A stretch of DNA of 64,000 nucleotides, from the NCBI GenBank assembly GCA_018873245.2, contig JAEMBT020000008.1, positions 15,239,172 through 15,303,171 of the forward strand. Direction: 5' to 3'. Origin of the DNA: Archegozetes longisetosus. Lineage: Eukaryota; Arthropoda; Arachnida; Sarcoptiformes; Trhypochthoniidae. Under the pieces are notes generated by a model, which saw only the letters and a list, made by a program, of their open reading frames with translations, ran no database searches and had not been told where the DNA came from. The translations under genes and the position numbers were made by a program. Numbering within the stretch: position 1 is the stretch's first letter; each line of letters begins with the position of its first letter. Positions 12,556 to 34,675 of the stretch are shown here, piece by piece.

Positions 12556-13733
12556 ATCTTATGGCAAGTATTGTACTTAAAATGAATAAACTAATATATA
12601 AATTAGAAGTAAGTAATAAGAGTGATTAAGGTGAGTTTTTTTTACTTCAATCAAATTCTAAAGTATAAGCAAATATATTTAGTTTGATAGGTACTCAACT
12701 TATTATCAAACGGCAAGAGTGAGTAAATAGAAAACTGTTGACTTACATTATTCATAAATTAACGATTAGTTTGAAGTTGTTGCCACTCCAAATACTTCTG
12801 TATTTCGACATAAAAATCATTTGAAATAGCTCATTAGTGCACTTTGATTAAATAATTTGTGTTAGTTATTCACAATGACGTTCAAATACGGGCTCGTATT
12901 TCAATGGCCTTTATTTTAATTGTATTTATCGCTTTAAGAACGAAGAATTCATAGTGAAGAAGTTGTTGATCATCAATTTTTAAACATCTTTCCTTCAAAA
13001 GTGGGATCATTTCATTTAGCATGACAATAACGTCGAAAGACTGTATGTGTGGAAAGCTTGGTTTGACCCTGACTGCAAGCTTTTATTACTAGTTTTCAAA
13101 TAAAGTATCTGAGTTACGATCAAAATTGTCTGAAAATTGCGAGAAGGCTTCAATAAAAAGGAAATTGATCAGGGATTTTGAAGTTCTTGGTAGCATAATT
13201 CAAGTTGAAGTACATCGAAACCAGAAGTCCAAGAGAATTGCTTCAAATGCGAAAGCATTGGGATAGAAAAGTTATTCCTAAATTAAATGTTACTCTAACT
13301 GGTTTGTCGGTTTACGTTAGGCTAAATAATTGATTGCATGCACAACCTGAATACACCACTTACGGAACATTACTTTCTCACCTATTCAGATACAATTCCA
13401 GTGTAAACTAATGAAAAGGCTAATTGTGTTGTATTTGTCGATCCTTTGAAATTTGAATGCAAATTAAAGTTATGAGACAAAAGATCATATTTAGCGTATG
13501 ACAGTTAGCAACAAATAAGTATTCCTCGCATAGATTACCTTGAATTGCTTTATATCATACTTAACAGATTGGATTTTTATATGAAGTAAGAATTTGTTCA
13601 ATGTTATCAGTTTTTCCAAGTTTGCCTCATGTTATCCTTGAACTTATTTTTGCAGCTGATGTTTACTATTTAACGAGGCTTTACCTCAATCATATTGTTT
13701 CCAAGTTTATTCTATTTATTTTTTTCAGTGAAA
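12556..13733. other. Spacer upstream of DHTKD1, probable promoter and 5' UTR
   Basis: No gene is recognised here. A polypyrimidine tract ending in CAG at 13727-13729, four bases before the DHTKD1 start codon, looks like a splice acceptor. The 5' UTR may therefore contain an intron, with the promoter further upstream in this stretch. Confidence 0.4.
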
Positions 13734-16700
13734 ATGTCTGTTTTTCATAGTTTATTTGCGAGTAAAGCACTTCATACTTTCAAATTAAACAACAGAGTCA
13801 TTAATAACTGTTTTAAATATCATACCGTTAATGGGGTTTATGGGTATAGGCCGAGAAATCGAATAATTGATCAAAACTGTGCCATAAAAAACAGATCTCA
13901 AAACCACAGCTTATACCAACTAGTTAATGCATTTCGATGCAGAGGACATCTATTATCCGAATTGGATCCGCTCAACTTGAACAAGCCCGAAAGTAGCGAT
14001 GCTCTTGAAATAGATCTGTCTTATTATGAAACAGATAACTCGTTAGTTGACACAAATGGGATCGTCAATATTGATCAAACCAGTTGTAAAGTTAATCAAA
14101 TCGTAAAGTTTTTGATGAGAAGTTATTGCGGAAACACAAGTATAGAATTCATGCATTTGAGTGATCTCAATGAGCGCGAATGGATAGCAAACAAATGGGA
14201 ATCTTTGATTACCAAAGACATACTTAGCGTTGCTGAGAAGAAGAAGTTAGCTCAAGATTTACTTAAGTCTGAATTATTTGATAATTTTGTAGGGAAAAAG
14301 TTTTCAACTGTAAAGCGGTACGGCGGCGAAGGGGCAGAAACTATGATTTCATTTTTTGATAAAATATTTAGCTTAAGTTGCGAACAATACAACATTAGTG
14401 ACATAGTAATAGGAATGCCTCACAGAGGAAGGCTTAATCTGTTGGCGAATTTGCTCAATTATCCACCTGTTATCATGTTTCAGAAAATGTTAGGCAAGCC
14501 TGAATTCGATTTAGCGAGCGCAAACGGAGCCACTGGTGATGTGCTCTCGCATCTGTTTACTTCAACTGATCTGAACTATGGAGATAAATCAGTTCATGTA
14601 TCGCTGCTGCCAAATCCATCTCATTTGGAAGCAATCAGCCCAGTCGTTTGCGGAAAAGTCAGAGGAAAGACAATGACTAAAGGAGTTGGCCCGTACGGCA
14701 ATACTAATGCAATTTCGCCAATACTTGGAATACAAGTTCATGGCGACGGAGCCTTCAGTGGACAAGGAATCATCATGGAAACATTAGCGATGGCTAATGT
14801 ACCTCACTATTCAGTTGATGGATCTCTTCACTTGATAGTTAATAATCAGATCAGTTATACAACTCCTGGACTTGCTTCTCATGGTAGATCTACGCGTTAT
14901 TGCAGTGATGTTGCGAAAGCAATCGAAGCCCCCTGCATCCATGTCAATGGCGAAGACCCAGAAAGTGTTGTAAAGGCAGCCATAATGGCTCTAGATTATC
15001 GACAAACTTTTGGCAAAGATATAGTCGTAGATTTAGTTTGTTATCGTCAATGGGGTCACAATGAATTGGATGATCCGACTTTCACTAATCCTTTGATGTA
15101 CTCCAATATAAATACTCGTCAGACGACAATACCTCAAAAATATGCAAATCAAATATTAGATGAAGAAGAAAAACAACTTATGGTCAATGAATATTCCTCT
15201 TATCTGAATAAGCATTTTCAGGACATAAACAGTTATAAAGCAGTCAATTCTAATTTAAGAGGAGTTTGGAGCGGCATCGGCTATGCTTCCGATAGCTGTT
15301 TATCTAGCTGGGATACTGGTGTTGAAGCAGACTTATTATACTATATTTGTGCCAAATCTATAGAAATTCCAAACAATTTCAATTTGCACTCAACTCTCAA
15401 TAAAATCTTAAATGAGAGATTGAATCGAGTGAAGGAGGGAACTAGAATCGATTGGGCAACTGCTGAAGCGCTTGCATTTGGATCTCTGCTCTATCAAGGA
15501 TTCAACGTTAGAATCTCTGGTCAAGATGTAGGAAGAGGTAATTATAGTGGATTTGTAGTTGACGCAACAAAATAATCGTATATTACTTTAGGTACATTTA
15601 GTCAACGACATGCTATGGTAGTTGATCAGAAAACAGGAGATATAAATATACCACTTAATAGCTTGAAACCTGACCAAAATGCATTTTTAGAAGTTTGCAA
15701 TTCAATTCTGTCTGAAGAGGCAGTTCTGGTATATCTTTTAGGGGCTAATTACAAGTCATGAGTAACTATAAGAGAATTAAACTTAATTATAGGGCTATGA
15801 ATATGGATTAAGTATAGACAGTCCGAATAATTTGGTGATATGGGAGGCACAATTCGGAGATTTCTTCAATGGCGCCCAAATAATAATTGATACTTTCGTA
15901 TCTTCAGGAGAAACAAAGTGGCTTTTACAAAGTGCACTCACTTTACTTCTGCCACATGGCTATGACGGTGCAGGTGAACTAATTTGATTACAATTACGTA
16001 AAGGGCTCATTTATACTCTCAGTAGAAATAAGAAACGTTTTAACTTAATTAAGCGATAATCAAATAAACTTATTGTTTGACAATGTTTAAGGGCCTGAAC
16101 ACTCCTCGTGCCGTATCGAACGTTTTCTGCAAATGTGTGACTCCAAAGAAAGTGGTATTGATTCCGATAATATAAACTGGACAGTTGCCAATCCAAGCAC
16201 CCCTTCGCAATACTTTCATTTGCTTCGCCGACAAATGATCCGCAACTACCGCAAACCATTGGTTGTAGTCTCGCCTAAAATCTTATTACGTCATCCCGAG
16301 TGTGTTTCTCCGATCGGTCAGTTTACGAATTCTTCATTTTTCAAACCAGTATTAAGCGATCCGAAGCACACACCTGATTCTCAAGTCAAAACTGTAGTTT
16401 TCTGTTCTGGTAAACACTTTTACGTATTGAATAAAGAAAGAGAAGAGAGAAAACTTTCAAATATAGCTTTAATTCGTTTGGAAGAGTTGTGTCCGTTTCC
16501 AGTAAACGAAATCTCAGCTCAACTCTCAAAATTCAAATCAGCAAAAGGTATAGACTTTTTGCTACTTTTTCATTAATTTTAACGGCTTTTTATGACTAGA
16601 GTTCATATGGAGTCAAGAAGAGCACCAAAATATGGGCGCTTGGAATTTCGTGAAGCCTCGTTTTGAGAATATTTTCAACTGCAAAGTAAGTTTACTCAAT

Positions 16701-16872
16701 TTGTGTTTAAAGATTGAGAAAGTAAAATAACTTATGAATTTGCTTCTTTCAATAATAGCTTAAATATGTTGGACGCCCACCACTTTCTACTCCAGCAGTT
16801 GGTATCGGAGAGTTGCATAAACAACAACTCACGGATATTATTAATAATACCTTAAAGACTGATAAGAAATAA
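13734..16872 (+). CDS. DHTKD1: DHTKD1, 2-oxoadipate dehydrogenase E1 subunit, mitochondrial
   Basis: This thiamine-diphosphate enzyme decarboxylates 2-oxoadipate to glutaryl-CoA with DLST and DLD, in lysine and tryptophan breakdown in the mitochondrial matrix. Exons: 13734-15537, 15592-15728, 15793-15973, 16092-16547, 16600-16685, 16759-16872. Introns are 54, 64, 118, 52 and 73 bp. The frame gives 925 aa against 919 in human. Motifs in order: YGYRPRNR near residue 36, [13 protein letters not shown] near 190-205, [12 protein letters not shown] near 224, the ThDP/Mg fold [11 protein letters not shown] near 335 with [10 protein letters not shown] near 368, [13 protein letters not shown] near 440, [14 protein letters not shown] across the first junction, [20 protein letters not shown] across the third, [15 protein letters not shown], and C-terminal [14 protein letters not shown]. 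The YGYRP N-terminus and the length fit DHTKD1 better than OGDH (about 1,020 aa). The start is the ATG after a likely UTR acceptor; the first 35 residues are rich in Lys/Arg/Asn and Ser, suitable for a mitochondrial presequence. An AATAAA lies at about 16884. Confidence 0.96.
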
Positions 16873-18306
16873 ACTTCTTAGATAATAAAATGAATGCTAC
16901 CATTTCTTAATCTTTGATCTTTACGAATCCCAGTATTCCAGTCCATTCATAAAAACTATATCCACAAATCTCTCTAGCTGAGCATTCCGACAATTTTCGA
17001 TTTTTCAAAATTGCAATCACAGTCAATAAGTAATCATTGATAAAAAAATTAGTTGAAATTACCTGAGATGTTGAAAAACCTAGATTGTTTACGGGCTGGC
17101 ATTTCGATTGAATCAAAATGAATGATAATTTATATTAGTTTGACTTTTAATGAGTTATGATTAACAATTGCAAACAATATATGATCGATGACGAGTAAAA
17201 TTACATAATGAGTTTGGTTTTCAGTTAAAAGATGATATTGTTAAACAATAATTGATAAAAAATGAAAATATTTGATCCTGGAATGCAAATAATGATAATT
17301 TTCTACAATACAATTGTGAGGAGAAAAGAAATGCAAATTATTTTACGTGACATTATCATAAGAAATCGAAAACTTATTCTATCGTACAATATATGGCAAA
17401 TCTATAGAAAACCATATCGAAGCTACAGTTACAAACTTCTTATCCTAATCTAAATTGTTTAGCATTTGAGCAAAATGGGGACGAAATCTCGTCATCGAAT
17501 TGCATGAGAAGACCTGATGGTAAGTTAGGAGCGATATTGACAAAAATCACAGAGCTCCAGGTGTTAATACACATATTTATATATTTCAATTTTGCAAACT
17601 TATTTAGTATATATTTTCACTCTTATCAATTTGTTCCAAATGTAGTGATTATGTTATTGCGAATTCTTGTACAATAAAGAATAAATATTAAATTAAATGT
17701 TTAAATGTTAAAAACCTTAAATAAGTCAAAAGAGAAGAAAATTGGCTTAGTGTGCATCAAATTTGTGCAATTCATTCTTGGTCTGTAATGGCATTCGTTT
17801 GTTTTAAATGGCACTCGATGGCCAGAACAATTAGTAAGTCTTTGAGTAGAATTGACGATAAATTAGTCAAAGTAGAAAGATAGCGACGGATTAGATAAAT
17901 ATTAAAAATATTAGAATTAAATAAAACCATCAAATGTCAATCAAATACAAATAGAAAAGGCTGATAAACATCAATCGAGTAATCGATGGAAACCAACTAT
18001 TTATTAGCTATTGAGCCTTTTCGATAGAAGAGAAGATTGTCTAAAATTCAAACACTTTCCTATTGATATTTTGATGACATTTTCAGATACTATAAAATTC
18101 CAATGGTTTCTAATATTTATTGAGTAGATCTCATATGAACTTTGAAAGTGAAATAAGAAATCGTATTGAAAGAGTTGGCACATATGTAGTTGAAAGAGTT
18201 GGGCTAATGGCAATTGAATTGGCTTTGAAAGAGCTGCCGCATGGATATTGAGATAAGTTCGACGAGTGTTAGAGTAACAAACTCTGTCGTCTACTTCTTC
18301 CATGGG
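16873..18306. other. Convergent 3' spacer between DHTKD1 and CDK17
   Basis: The 3' ends of both genes lie here. An AATAAA for DHTKD1 is at about 16884, and a minus-strand AATAAA at about 18000-18005 suits the CDK17 transcript. The stretch 18004-18303 is an open minus-strand frame that continues the CDK17 frame after its stop (see findings). No other gene was recognised. Confidence 0.5.
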
Positions 18307-26358
<8,052 letters not shown>

Positions 26359-29300
26359 TTCTGCCTCCAAGTCCCACAAGACTTAATTATCAATCCTTGG
26401 CAACAATTGATTTAGAGCAAGTCAGAGGTCATTACAGATATAGTGATTAAATTAAAGTTAATAATACGTACTATTTATAAAATGAAGCTAATCGTTATAA
26501 CTTGCACATCTTTTTGGCCAAATCTATTAGTTTCCGCGATTGAATTATTAGGCTTGAAGCGGTTGTAAATTGCAAATATATACTCTAAATTCAACTAACT
26601 TTAAGGCACTTTTCAGAGAATTGATGATTGATTCCGATCACAGTCTTTATTCATATTGAAAAGACCAATTTTAGACCACATCCATTTGAGTTGCTCTCCG
26701 AAAATGATTGGCTAGCAGTCTATAAAAATTATTGACAATATTCAAAATTAATTAAACTAATTAGCAGAATTAAAGCAAATTTATGGTATTCAAGTTTGAC
26801 AGATCATGACGCAAAACAGACCTGAAAACATAAATCACATGAAATATACAATTATTAGTAGGTGACTAGAATTTAGATTTGGCAAATGCTTTTTACCGCA
26901 TAAGATGTAGTGTTTCAGGCGAACTGTTATTATATGGCAGTATTAATGATTATGATTGCACATCAAACTATCACCAAAATTATAAGGTAGCTATGGATAC
27001 ATTGACAACTGAGTAAACACTCTCAATATGTTCCCAACATTTTCCACAAATACATAAAACTTTTCACTTCTTTTTCTCTTTTATTGCTTTCAACTTATAT
27101 TTTCAAATATCCGATAAATGAAGACTTTAATGATGACGATAACTAACTATTTTGTCGTAAAAGTTTTGTCATATATTTTTATTCAGAAATAATATTTAGG
27201 TAGAATTTAGTTTATATCCTCTCTAAAAAGGATATTAGAATGACATTTGACTGAAAAACTCGCATAGAATGCAAGATAATTCAATGAAATGAGTGCCTTC
27301 GCCATTCAGAGAGTAAAATAATAAAATTTGATAAAACTTTAGTAGAAACTGATCTAAACCAGATAAGTAAGCATTAAGTGCTTGAACGCATCTAAATGTC
27401 GTAGTCAACAGAACTTTGTACCGATAGTTTGCTGTTTCATACCCTGTATGGTCTCTGCGCTCATCCATAAGTTGTAAATAATTTAAGGCACTTCACAGAG
27501 CACTAAAAGCTTACTAACTATTGCTCTAAACCATCAATATGTTCAATTCAATTTAAATACAATTGAATTTATAGTTATTTTAACTACAAGAGTAATAATC
27601 ATTTTTCTAATTCATAGCTAATAAATGGTAATAAATTCTAAAAACATAACTGATCAAACATTAGTTATAGCAGAAAGGAAGGATTGCATTTGAATGCGAA
27701 TACAGAAAAGGGCGCAGACGAGCATAAAAGTCAAATGTGAAACCTTTCAGAAAAATGATCAGATATTGCTATTCAAGTTTATTACACCATAGAGAATATT
27801 TACGTACACAGAATTGCTTCAACTTGTTTACATTGTAACCTCTTATATTCTCCATATGTATGCAAATATTGTATATTGTATAACAGTACAATTGTTTCAG
27901 GTTCAAACATCTTTGGTTTAAGAGAATAAGTGACAGATTTTTGCTGAAAAAGCGTTCAGTAAAGGGTTAATCACCATTTGGCTAGTTTGAAATTTTTCCC
28001 AATAAACTTTTCCACAATACTGAAGGTCCTTATTGAAATTATCTTAAATTCTGTTGAAATCACTCATAAAACTAATAAATGAAGTAAATATGCGATAATT
28101 AGTCTAGTTTGAAGCATCTCACGAGATCAGTTAATTGCTCGATGAATCAATAAGTTAAATATTTTAGTTATGGTCAAATTAATCTATTTTTTAAAATAAG
28201 CCGTTATTTTCCACTTGAACAGTGATAAAAATAGAATGTTTATGCCAATTAGTACACTGATAAAATTGAAATAAACTCATTAACTTTAGTAAATAACTTG
28301 CAATTCAAATCCGAATGCACTGCAATCTAACATTTTTGCATGCAGTCAAAACTATTCAAGTCTGACATAGGATCAGAACAAGACATTCAATTAATCTTTT
28401 TAAGCAAACTTTTGCAACTACCTCAGCGAGAATTTCTATTTTTGATTTGCATTTCTTAATAAATCAGTTGATTGTCTGTTCACGGAAACTATTATTGTGC
28501 CTAATTTTAGATTTTGGATGAGTTGCCAAAATGTATTGCAAATTCGGGAAATTGTAGTATTGTGTCAAATAACGATAAGATCATTGAAACTTGAAAGAAG
28601 TTCAAAAAACATTATGAATCAATTGCTATTCAAGTCGCTCATAACAAACGCTTCACAGAATTCTTAAAGAATCTCAGTCATACTTTTGGCACCAATACTA
28701 TTGAATTTTCAGTTGTAAATTGAATAAAAACTTACTCAATTGAAATTATTTTTCTTAAATCGTTTCCATATTTCGATTGCGCAAACATTAAAAATATTTG
28801 TATGCTTTTAGAATGCGTTATCAGTGTTTGTATGAATGGCATTCAAGTTGAAAATTTGGTTTGAAAAATCATGTTTGTCTAATCATATAATGTGAGAATG
28901 ACATCATTATGTAAATCAGGTGTTTTCCACAAACTAAAAAAGCAGACTCTAAACTTTATACATAGGCAATTGGCTAAAATATCTCATAATTGTCATTTCA
29001 ATTGATGGAATTTCCATTTTCCGACTAAAAATGTTACCTACAATGCAAACTTTGAATACCTAATAATTATTACTGATCAATCAATCGATCATTTAATCTG
29101 TTAGACTATTTGTCAGATGGAGTGAAAGAGCAGTTAAACTCGAAAACTATCTAAAGATCGAGCCAACCAAAAAATTTGAATTGCTTTAAATGACCGAAAT
29201 ATCTCTAAAATGATGTTAAATTGCTAAGAAAATAAAATGCACACTAATTTTCTCATCTATTCATAAAATAACGTCAATTTGAACTAATCATTATGATTTC

Positions 29301-31517
29301 GTTTCTATCTTTAATTAAGCAAATAAGTCATTAAAACTCAAACAATACAATCGAAACAAACGCAAAAGATAATGAGTTTATGTGACAAGTTTTATAAGTA
29401 GTACTAAAGTTATAAAATCTAAAACTCATAATGAAGCCCAACATATTTTTGCTTTCAATGAAATAGCAATTTAATTTTAATTTCTACTCTATTCTTCACG
29501 AAATAACAAATAATTAGTATTTGCTCAAATCATAAGAATTAATTGAGGAATATTTGGCATGATTTGATTGCTCAAATTTCCTTATAAAGACTTGTATACT
29601 AATTAGTTCACTTCATATAAAGGTATAATACATTTTTAAAGAAATAAAGGGTGAAGCCGTGAAGCCGTGAGGCCAACACAAAAAATTCATCCTTATTTAA
29701 ATTGCTTGTACTATTTTCAAAAATATGCTCAAAAATACACAACAGCTCAATGTATGACAGCTAGTAATATCAAATTTTTACATATTTCAATATCTAATTT
29801 TAATTTCAAATTTTCAAATTATGCGTAACCTCCATCTATTCATTCAGTTGTTTTAAGACTTCAACTGAAAATAGACGACAAAATAATTTTGATGTGCAGT
29901 TCATAATCAATGTGGAATTCTCTCATGACATCAAATTTTTGGTCAATTGTTAAGAATATTAAATAAGACTGTATTTCGCACACATATGAAAGGTATGAGA
30001 ACAACGGAACAGTTGAATCTCATGCAACCCTTTGCATAATGAGTAAAAGACGAGTCACGATATTTAAACTCCTTATATGAAACTTAATATTTATATTTGA
30101 ACTAATCTTTAGATATAAAGTTTTAGATCTCACTTCATATCTATGGACTTTAGTTAATTGTTATTACCTTATTATTTATGATTTAATTTATTTGTGTACC
30201 CATATATCATAAAACTATTTGGAACTTAAACCAATTCATTATGATCTGAAAGATTAGAAGATCCTGGACTTCTATTTGAAGCTCGGCTCAAATTCGCAAT
30301 ACTTTTCTAAACTAGTTAACAATTAATTCTAAATCAAAATTATTAATTCAATTCGGTAATTAATAGCTCTCAATTTGTAATTTCATGACAAATCAATCAA
30401 CTATATAATTATAACACTATTAACTGAAAAAGTGTTAAATTTGAATAACGGCTCAAATCATGCAGATTTAAGTGACTTAAGTGCCAATTAAGGCAACTTA
30501 TGGCTCATATTAGACTTCAATTAGTAACGACATAACGATTTGTTGAAAGTATTATTGGTATGGATATAAAAAGGACAGCATACGAAAAATACAAACAGCA
30601 CAAAACATCAGATATACACATTTATATTTAAAAAAAACAATTCAATCTATTTATTGGCTATTACCTTTCATTGTATTCGCACTAATGGCACTCAAATGTA
30701 AACAAATAATTACTTAAAATGCAACCAAATGGCACTGAAATGACACCAAAACTGAAACACACCCAATATTACAGTTTAGTATTCACTCATCGTTTACAGA
30801 CATTCACTAAATATCAATACATTATTTGTAATACTATTAACTGATTGCAAGTCTTTTAAGATCCCCTTAAGTGCTTGACGTAATTCAGTATTGATATGAC
30901 ATCCGTTTTCCTCGTCTATAATCAACAGGTTTTTCAATACTTTGTTAGTTTGTTTGCCACTTTTCAGTTCAAGTCAAAACTTTTAATAATTCATACGATG
31001 TTAAACTTGCTTTAAATATGAATTTTTGGAGTTTAAGCAATCAATTTTCAAAGCAATAATTATAATAATTAGAGGCAAAAACTTCTTGACAGAAGCCAAG
31101 TATCGGTTAACCTTTTGTACCGAACATTTTTAACTGTTTTCATATTTCTTTATTTCTTAAACGACCCCTTTTTGAAAGCCATGTGCGAAATAGTGTTTGA
31201 AATGTTTAGTTCAATAGAAGCCGGTTTTTGCTAAAAAATATCAATTAATCTTTGTTTATCTAATTAAAACTCAATTTTTGTTGAATTTAACTCAAATTCT
31301 ATTAATTAGTAATGATTTACATTTGATATTTTGCTATGAATAGACTTTAACAATAAATATTAATCTATGAAAAAAGTAATTACAAAATAGATTGACATTT
31401 TCAACACTACAACAGTCTCGTCAAAAGTTCATATTATGTAAACATAGAGTTGTAATTGAAGATTTGCTAGTTTATGTTTAATTAAAATTAAATAAATAGA
31501 TGAAGAAAAAGAGGAAA
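26359..31517. other. Divergent spacer between CDK17 and SLC35B4
   Basis: Five kilobases of AT-rich DNA hold the promoters of two divergent genes. I recognise no conserved gene. A minus-strand frame from the ATG at 27466-27468 to 27235 is listed separately. A tiny tandem repeat (GTGAAGCC, three copies) lies at about 29651-29672. Nothing else stood out on either strand. Confidence 0.5.
27235..27468 (-). CDS. Possible small or decayed gene, 77-residue open frame
   Basis: The frame starts at an ATG (MDERRDHTGYETANYRYK) and ends in TAA/TAG-rich DNA. Its first half has a balanced, protein-like composition with Arg, Asp, Glu and Thr, unlike most chance frames here, which are rich in Ile, Phe, Leu and Lys. 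In-frame reading extends seven codons upstream to a TGA. I do not recognise the protein. It could be a remnant exon of a lost gene or a chance frame; confidence is low. Confidence 0.2.
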   Translation of the reverse strand: MDERRDHTGYETANYRYKVLLTTTFRCVQALNAYLSGLDQFLLKFYQILLFYSLNGEGTHFIELSCILCEFFSQMSF

Positions 31518-34399
31518 ATGTCAGATTTAAGAATATTTATAACAATATTATTGGTGTTTATTATGTGTTGCGCTAATGTGGTAACCCTTGAAATGATAAT
31601 AAGGTTTGTATTGAACATATGCCAAACAATGTTTGGTTTTGGTGTGATTTATTTCACGTCTTGTCCTAATTAATTGAATTAATACATCATTTGAATAATA
31701 GGCGCACACCTGCTGCTGGAAACATCATAAGTTTAGCCCAAGTTACGTTCATTTCTATCGAGGGCTTTTTCTTGACGACCAGATGTGGCACAAAAAAACC
31801 TATTATTCCTATCAAGTAATTATAAACATCTTAATTATTATTGTTGTTGTTGTGTTCTCTTTTCAAACATCACTTCTTTTATTGATTAAGATAACAATTT
31901 TCTCACGTTTTCTCATATCTTAGGCATTATATACTCCTAGTCATTCACACATTTCTGGTAAATCTAAGCAATAACTATTCGCTCAATTTCAACATATCGA
32001 TGCCTTTGCATATGATCTTTAAATCAGTGAGTCTTTCTTTAAATTATTTTAGTTTATTAATCTTTTAGCGATGATTTACAGTGTTGAACATTCAGTTCTG
32101 GTTGTTCCTATTCAAAAATTTCAATGCTAAATAAATAAACACTTTTGAATAAACAGATTTTCAAGTTTACCAAAACTTGTTACTAATCGTAGGAAACAGA
32201 CTCCAATTTCTAAAATTATTTCGTCAAATACCGATTCATTTTTCGTCTTCATCCTAATTCAGTAGAAGCGGTAAACAATTTATGCTTATCAATGAGAAAT
32301 AATCTATTGATCCTTTTAGCTTAAAATTCTAAGAATCCATTAAAGGTTATCTGCTTCTGAATTTTAAATAAAGTTAATTATAGGCAAAATTCTTTTTAGA
32401 CTTAGATTTTAACTTTTCTGATTTTCAACATTAAAATTATGCTAAAATTTTCAGCTGAATCACATCCAATCAACTTGACTGAACTGAGGGGAGCATTAAA
32501 TTTGTTATTATGAAAAATATATGTTTAATCAGTGAATGCGTTCCGTAAACCGATAGATAAAAACATTTTGATAGCAAAGCTCTAAAGGCTTAATGTAGTG
32601 ATTTTTCGAATAAAGAGCGTTTGAAGGTAAGCATCTAATTAAGCTCACTGTTCAACTCACTGCTATCTACTTTAATTTCGTCAATCATTGTGAGTGTCTT
32701 ACTATTTAAGCTTCACATTCCTTTGAAATAATTTTATCGAAGTTTGTGCTCATCTTATGTCTGTTTATCAAAATTTAAGCTGATTTTAACTCCTGTCTAA
32801 TTTCTATTGTGCAGCATATGAAGGAATACGATTACAAGTGATCCATTAAACAAGTTAACTGCATAATGACAAACAGCTTCTAAATCAGTAATCAGGCTTT
32901 TAAATATTTAAATAGAGTTTTGCGATAATGCTGACAATTTCAAAGATATTGCCACTTGAAAATATTTTGGTTCTTTTAGCTATTAAAAGAAACTAAACAG
33001 AGTTGTTGAAATCTAATTGCTAGACTCAGATAATGCATAGACATAAAGGCAAACTATTTTTGAAACATTTATAAACAAAGATAGGTTTAATAACTGATTT
33101 TATAAATGATTGCTATTATGTAGTTGATCTATTTTATGATGCTCATCAAAATTGTAATGGTACCCATTCATTTGCTACACAAGAACAAATTTACCATGCA
33201 TTAAACCATGAAATCTCCAACTCTTTCACTTGATTTACTAAACTGCAAGCCTTTCTTATTAACCAAAGAATTTTGTATTTTGTTGATTCACATGATAACA
33301 AACGAGATATGGCAGACTTGTTGACTGCTCTGCAGTACGTTTTGAGATACCCCAAGTTTGACTTGGAAAATAATTTAATAACATGTACCACAGATCAATC
33401 CTACAGATTTATTAGATCTTTTTAAATTGAAGGTCTAATTTTGAAAGCATTTAAGTTATCTTATTAGTTATGGATTAGTAATAAGTAAATAGTAAATAAT
33501 TTGATCTTACTTGTTACATATTTATTACAAATGATAACCTTGTTTCATTATAGGGATCATTAATTGCGAATATGATATTAGGAATTGTGATACTCAAGCG
33601 TAGATATGTATTGACTAAATACTTGTCCGTTGGAATAATTACAATTGGTATTGTAATCTGCACTTTTGCATCAGCTAATGATTTTGTATGATATAAGCAG
33701 AAATCACAAATTCATACAATAGTAACACACTTTACATATATTTCAATTATATTTAGGAGAAAACTTCTGACAATTCAGTTCAAACAAATAGCAGTTCATT
33801 TTTTAATTGGATGATTGGCATATTTTTATTGCTATTCTCATTGTTTGCTTCAGCAAATATGGGTATATTTCAAGAAAAGTTATACACAAAGTATGGCAAA
33901 CATCCTCAAGAAGCACTTTTTTATACAGTAAGTCAAGAACTGAAAGATGCACGCATTCCATATAATAATGAAATCAATTAAATCCTAAACGTCTAACTAA
34001 TTTGAAAATCTTTTTCAGCACTTCCTAACTTTGCCTGGGTATTTGCTGTTGTCATACAATATATTTGGTCAAATTGTGATATTCAACAAATCGGAGCCTT
34101 ATACTATTGATGCACTTGTATTTTCTTTATCTCTACCAGAACTGTGGTTATATTTAATAATTAATGCTTTAACACAATATTTTTGCGTTCGATCTGTATA
34201 TGTACTGACAACTGAATGCACTTCTCTAACTGTCACTCTAGTGGTTACACTCAGAAAATTTTTTTCTTTGATTTTCTCTATCTTTTATTTTCAAAATCCT
34301 TTTACGTTAAGTCATTGGTTCGGAACAATTTTGGTATGGTTTGGGACCCTTTTATTTGTTGATATACCATTCCGGTATTTTAAGTTGAAAACTAAATAA
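31518..34399 (+). CDS. SLC35B4: SLC35B4, nucleotide-sugar (UDP-xylose/UDP-GlcNAc) transporter
   Basis: SLC35B4 is a ten-helix antiporter of the Golgi/ER that imports UDP-xylose and UDP-N-acetylglucosamine for glycosylation. Exons: 31518-31603, 31702-31815, 31924-32026, 33554-33685, 33757-33927, 34019-34399. GT-AG introns are 98, 108, 1,527, 71 and 91 bp. The frame gives 328 aa against 331 in human. Recognisable stretches: helix 1 VFIMCCANVVTLEMI, AAGNIISLAQVTFISIEGFF, SMPLHMIFKSGSLIANMILG across the third junction (human has MPLHMIFRSGSLIANMILG), FASANMGIFQEKLYTKYGKH, then FGQIVIFNKSEPY, TTECTSLTVTLVVTLRKFFS and IFYFQNPFTLSHWFGTILVW. The C-terminus ends FKLKTK, a Lys-rich tail like the Golgi/ER retrieval tails in the family. 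The start is the only in-frame ATG before helix 1. An AATAAA lies at about 34419, 20 bp after the stop. Confidence 0.96.
32027..33553 (+). other. Intron 3 of SLC35B4
   Basis: This 1.5-kb intron is the only long one in the gene. A short frame on the minus strand at 33191-33391, and the opposite plus-strand reading around 33180-33390, have somewhat protein-like composition but carry stops and match nothing I know. No RNA gene or repeat was recognised. Confidence 0.5.
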
Positions 34400-34675
34400 G
34401 TTATAGATTATAGGAATGAATAAAATTTATTTATTGCTCTGGAACCTGTTGTGAGATTTGTTAAGAAAATATCGACTCATTCTAAACATTTCTTATTTAT
34501 CAATAAGTTGTTTATTAACGAAATTATTGCTCATTTTTGCAATACACAAATCCAGGATAATAGGATTAAAACCTACACCAAAGATATATATGAAATAACA
34601 GAAAAGATTTAATCCAAGTTGAATTTTTGTTTGATTAAAATTATGGCAATAGATTTAACTAAGCAATTTCAAGAA

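Noticed and set aside
31839..31853. Short TTG microsatellite in SLC35B4 intron 2
   Set aside because: Only about four to five units, so it is not worth listing as a repeat feature.
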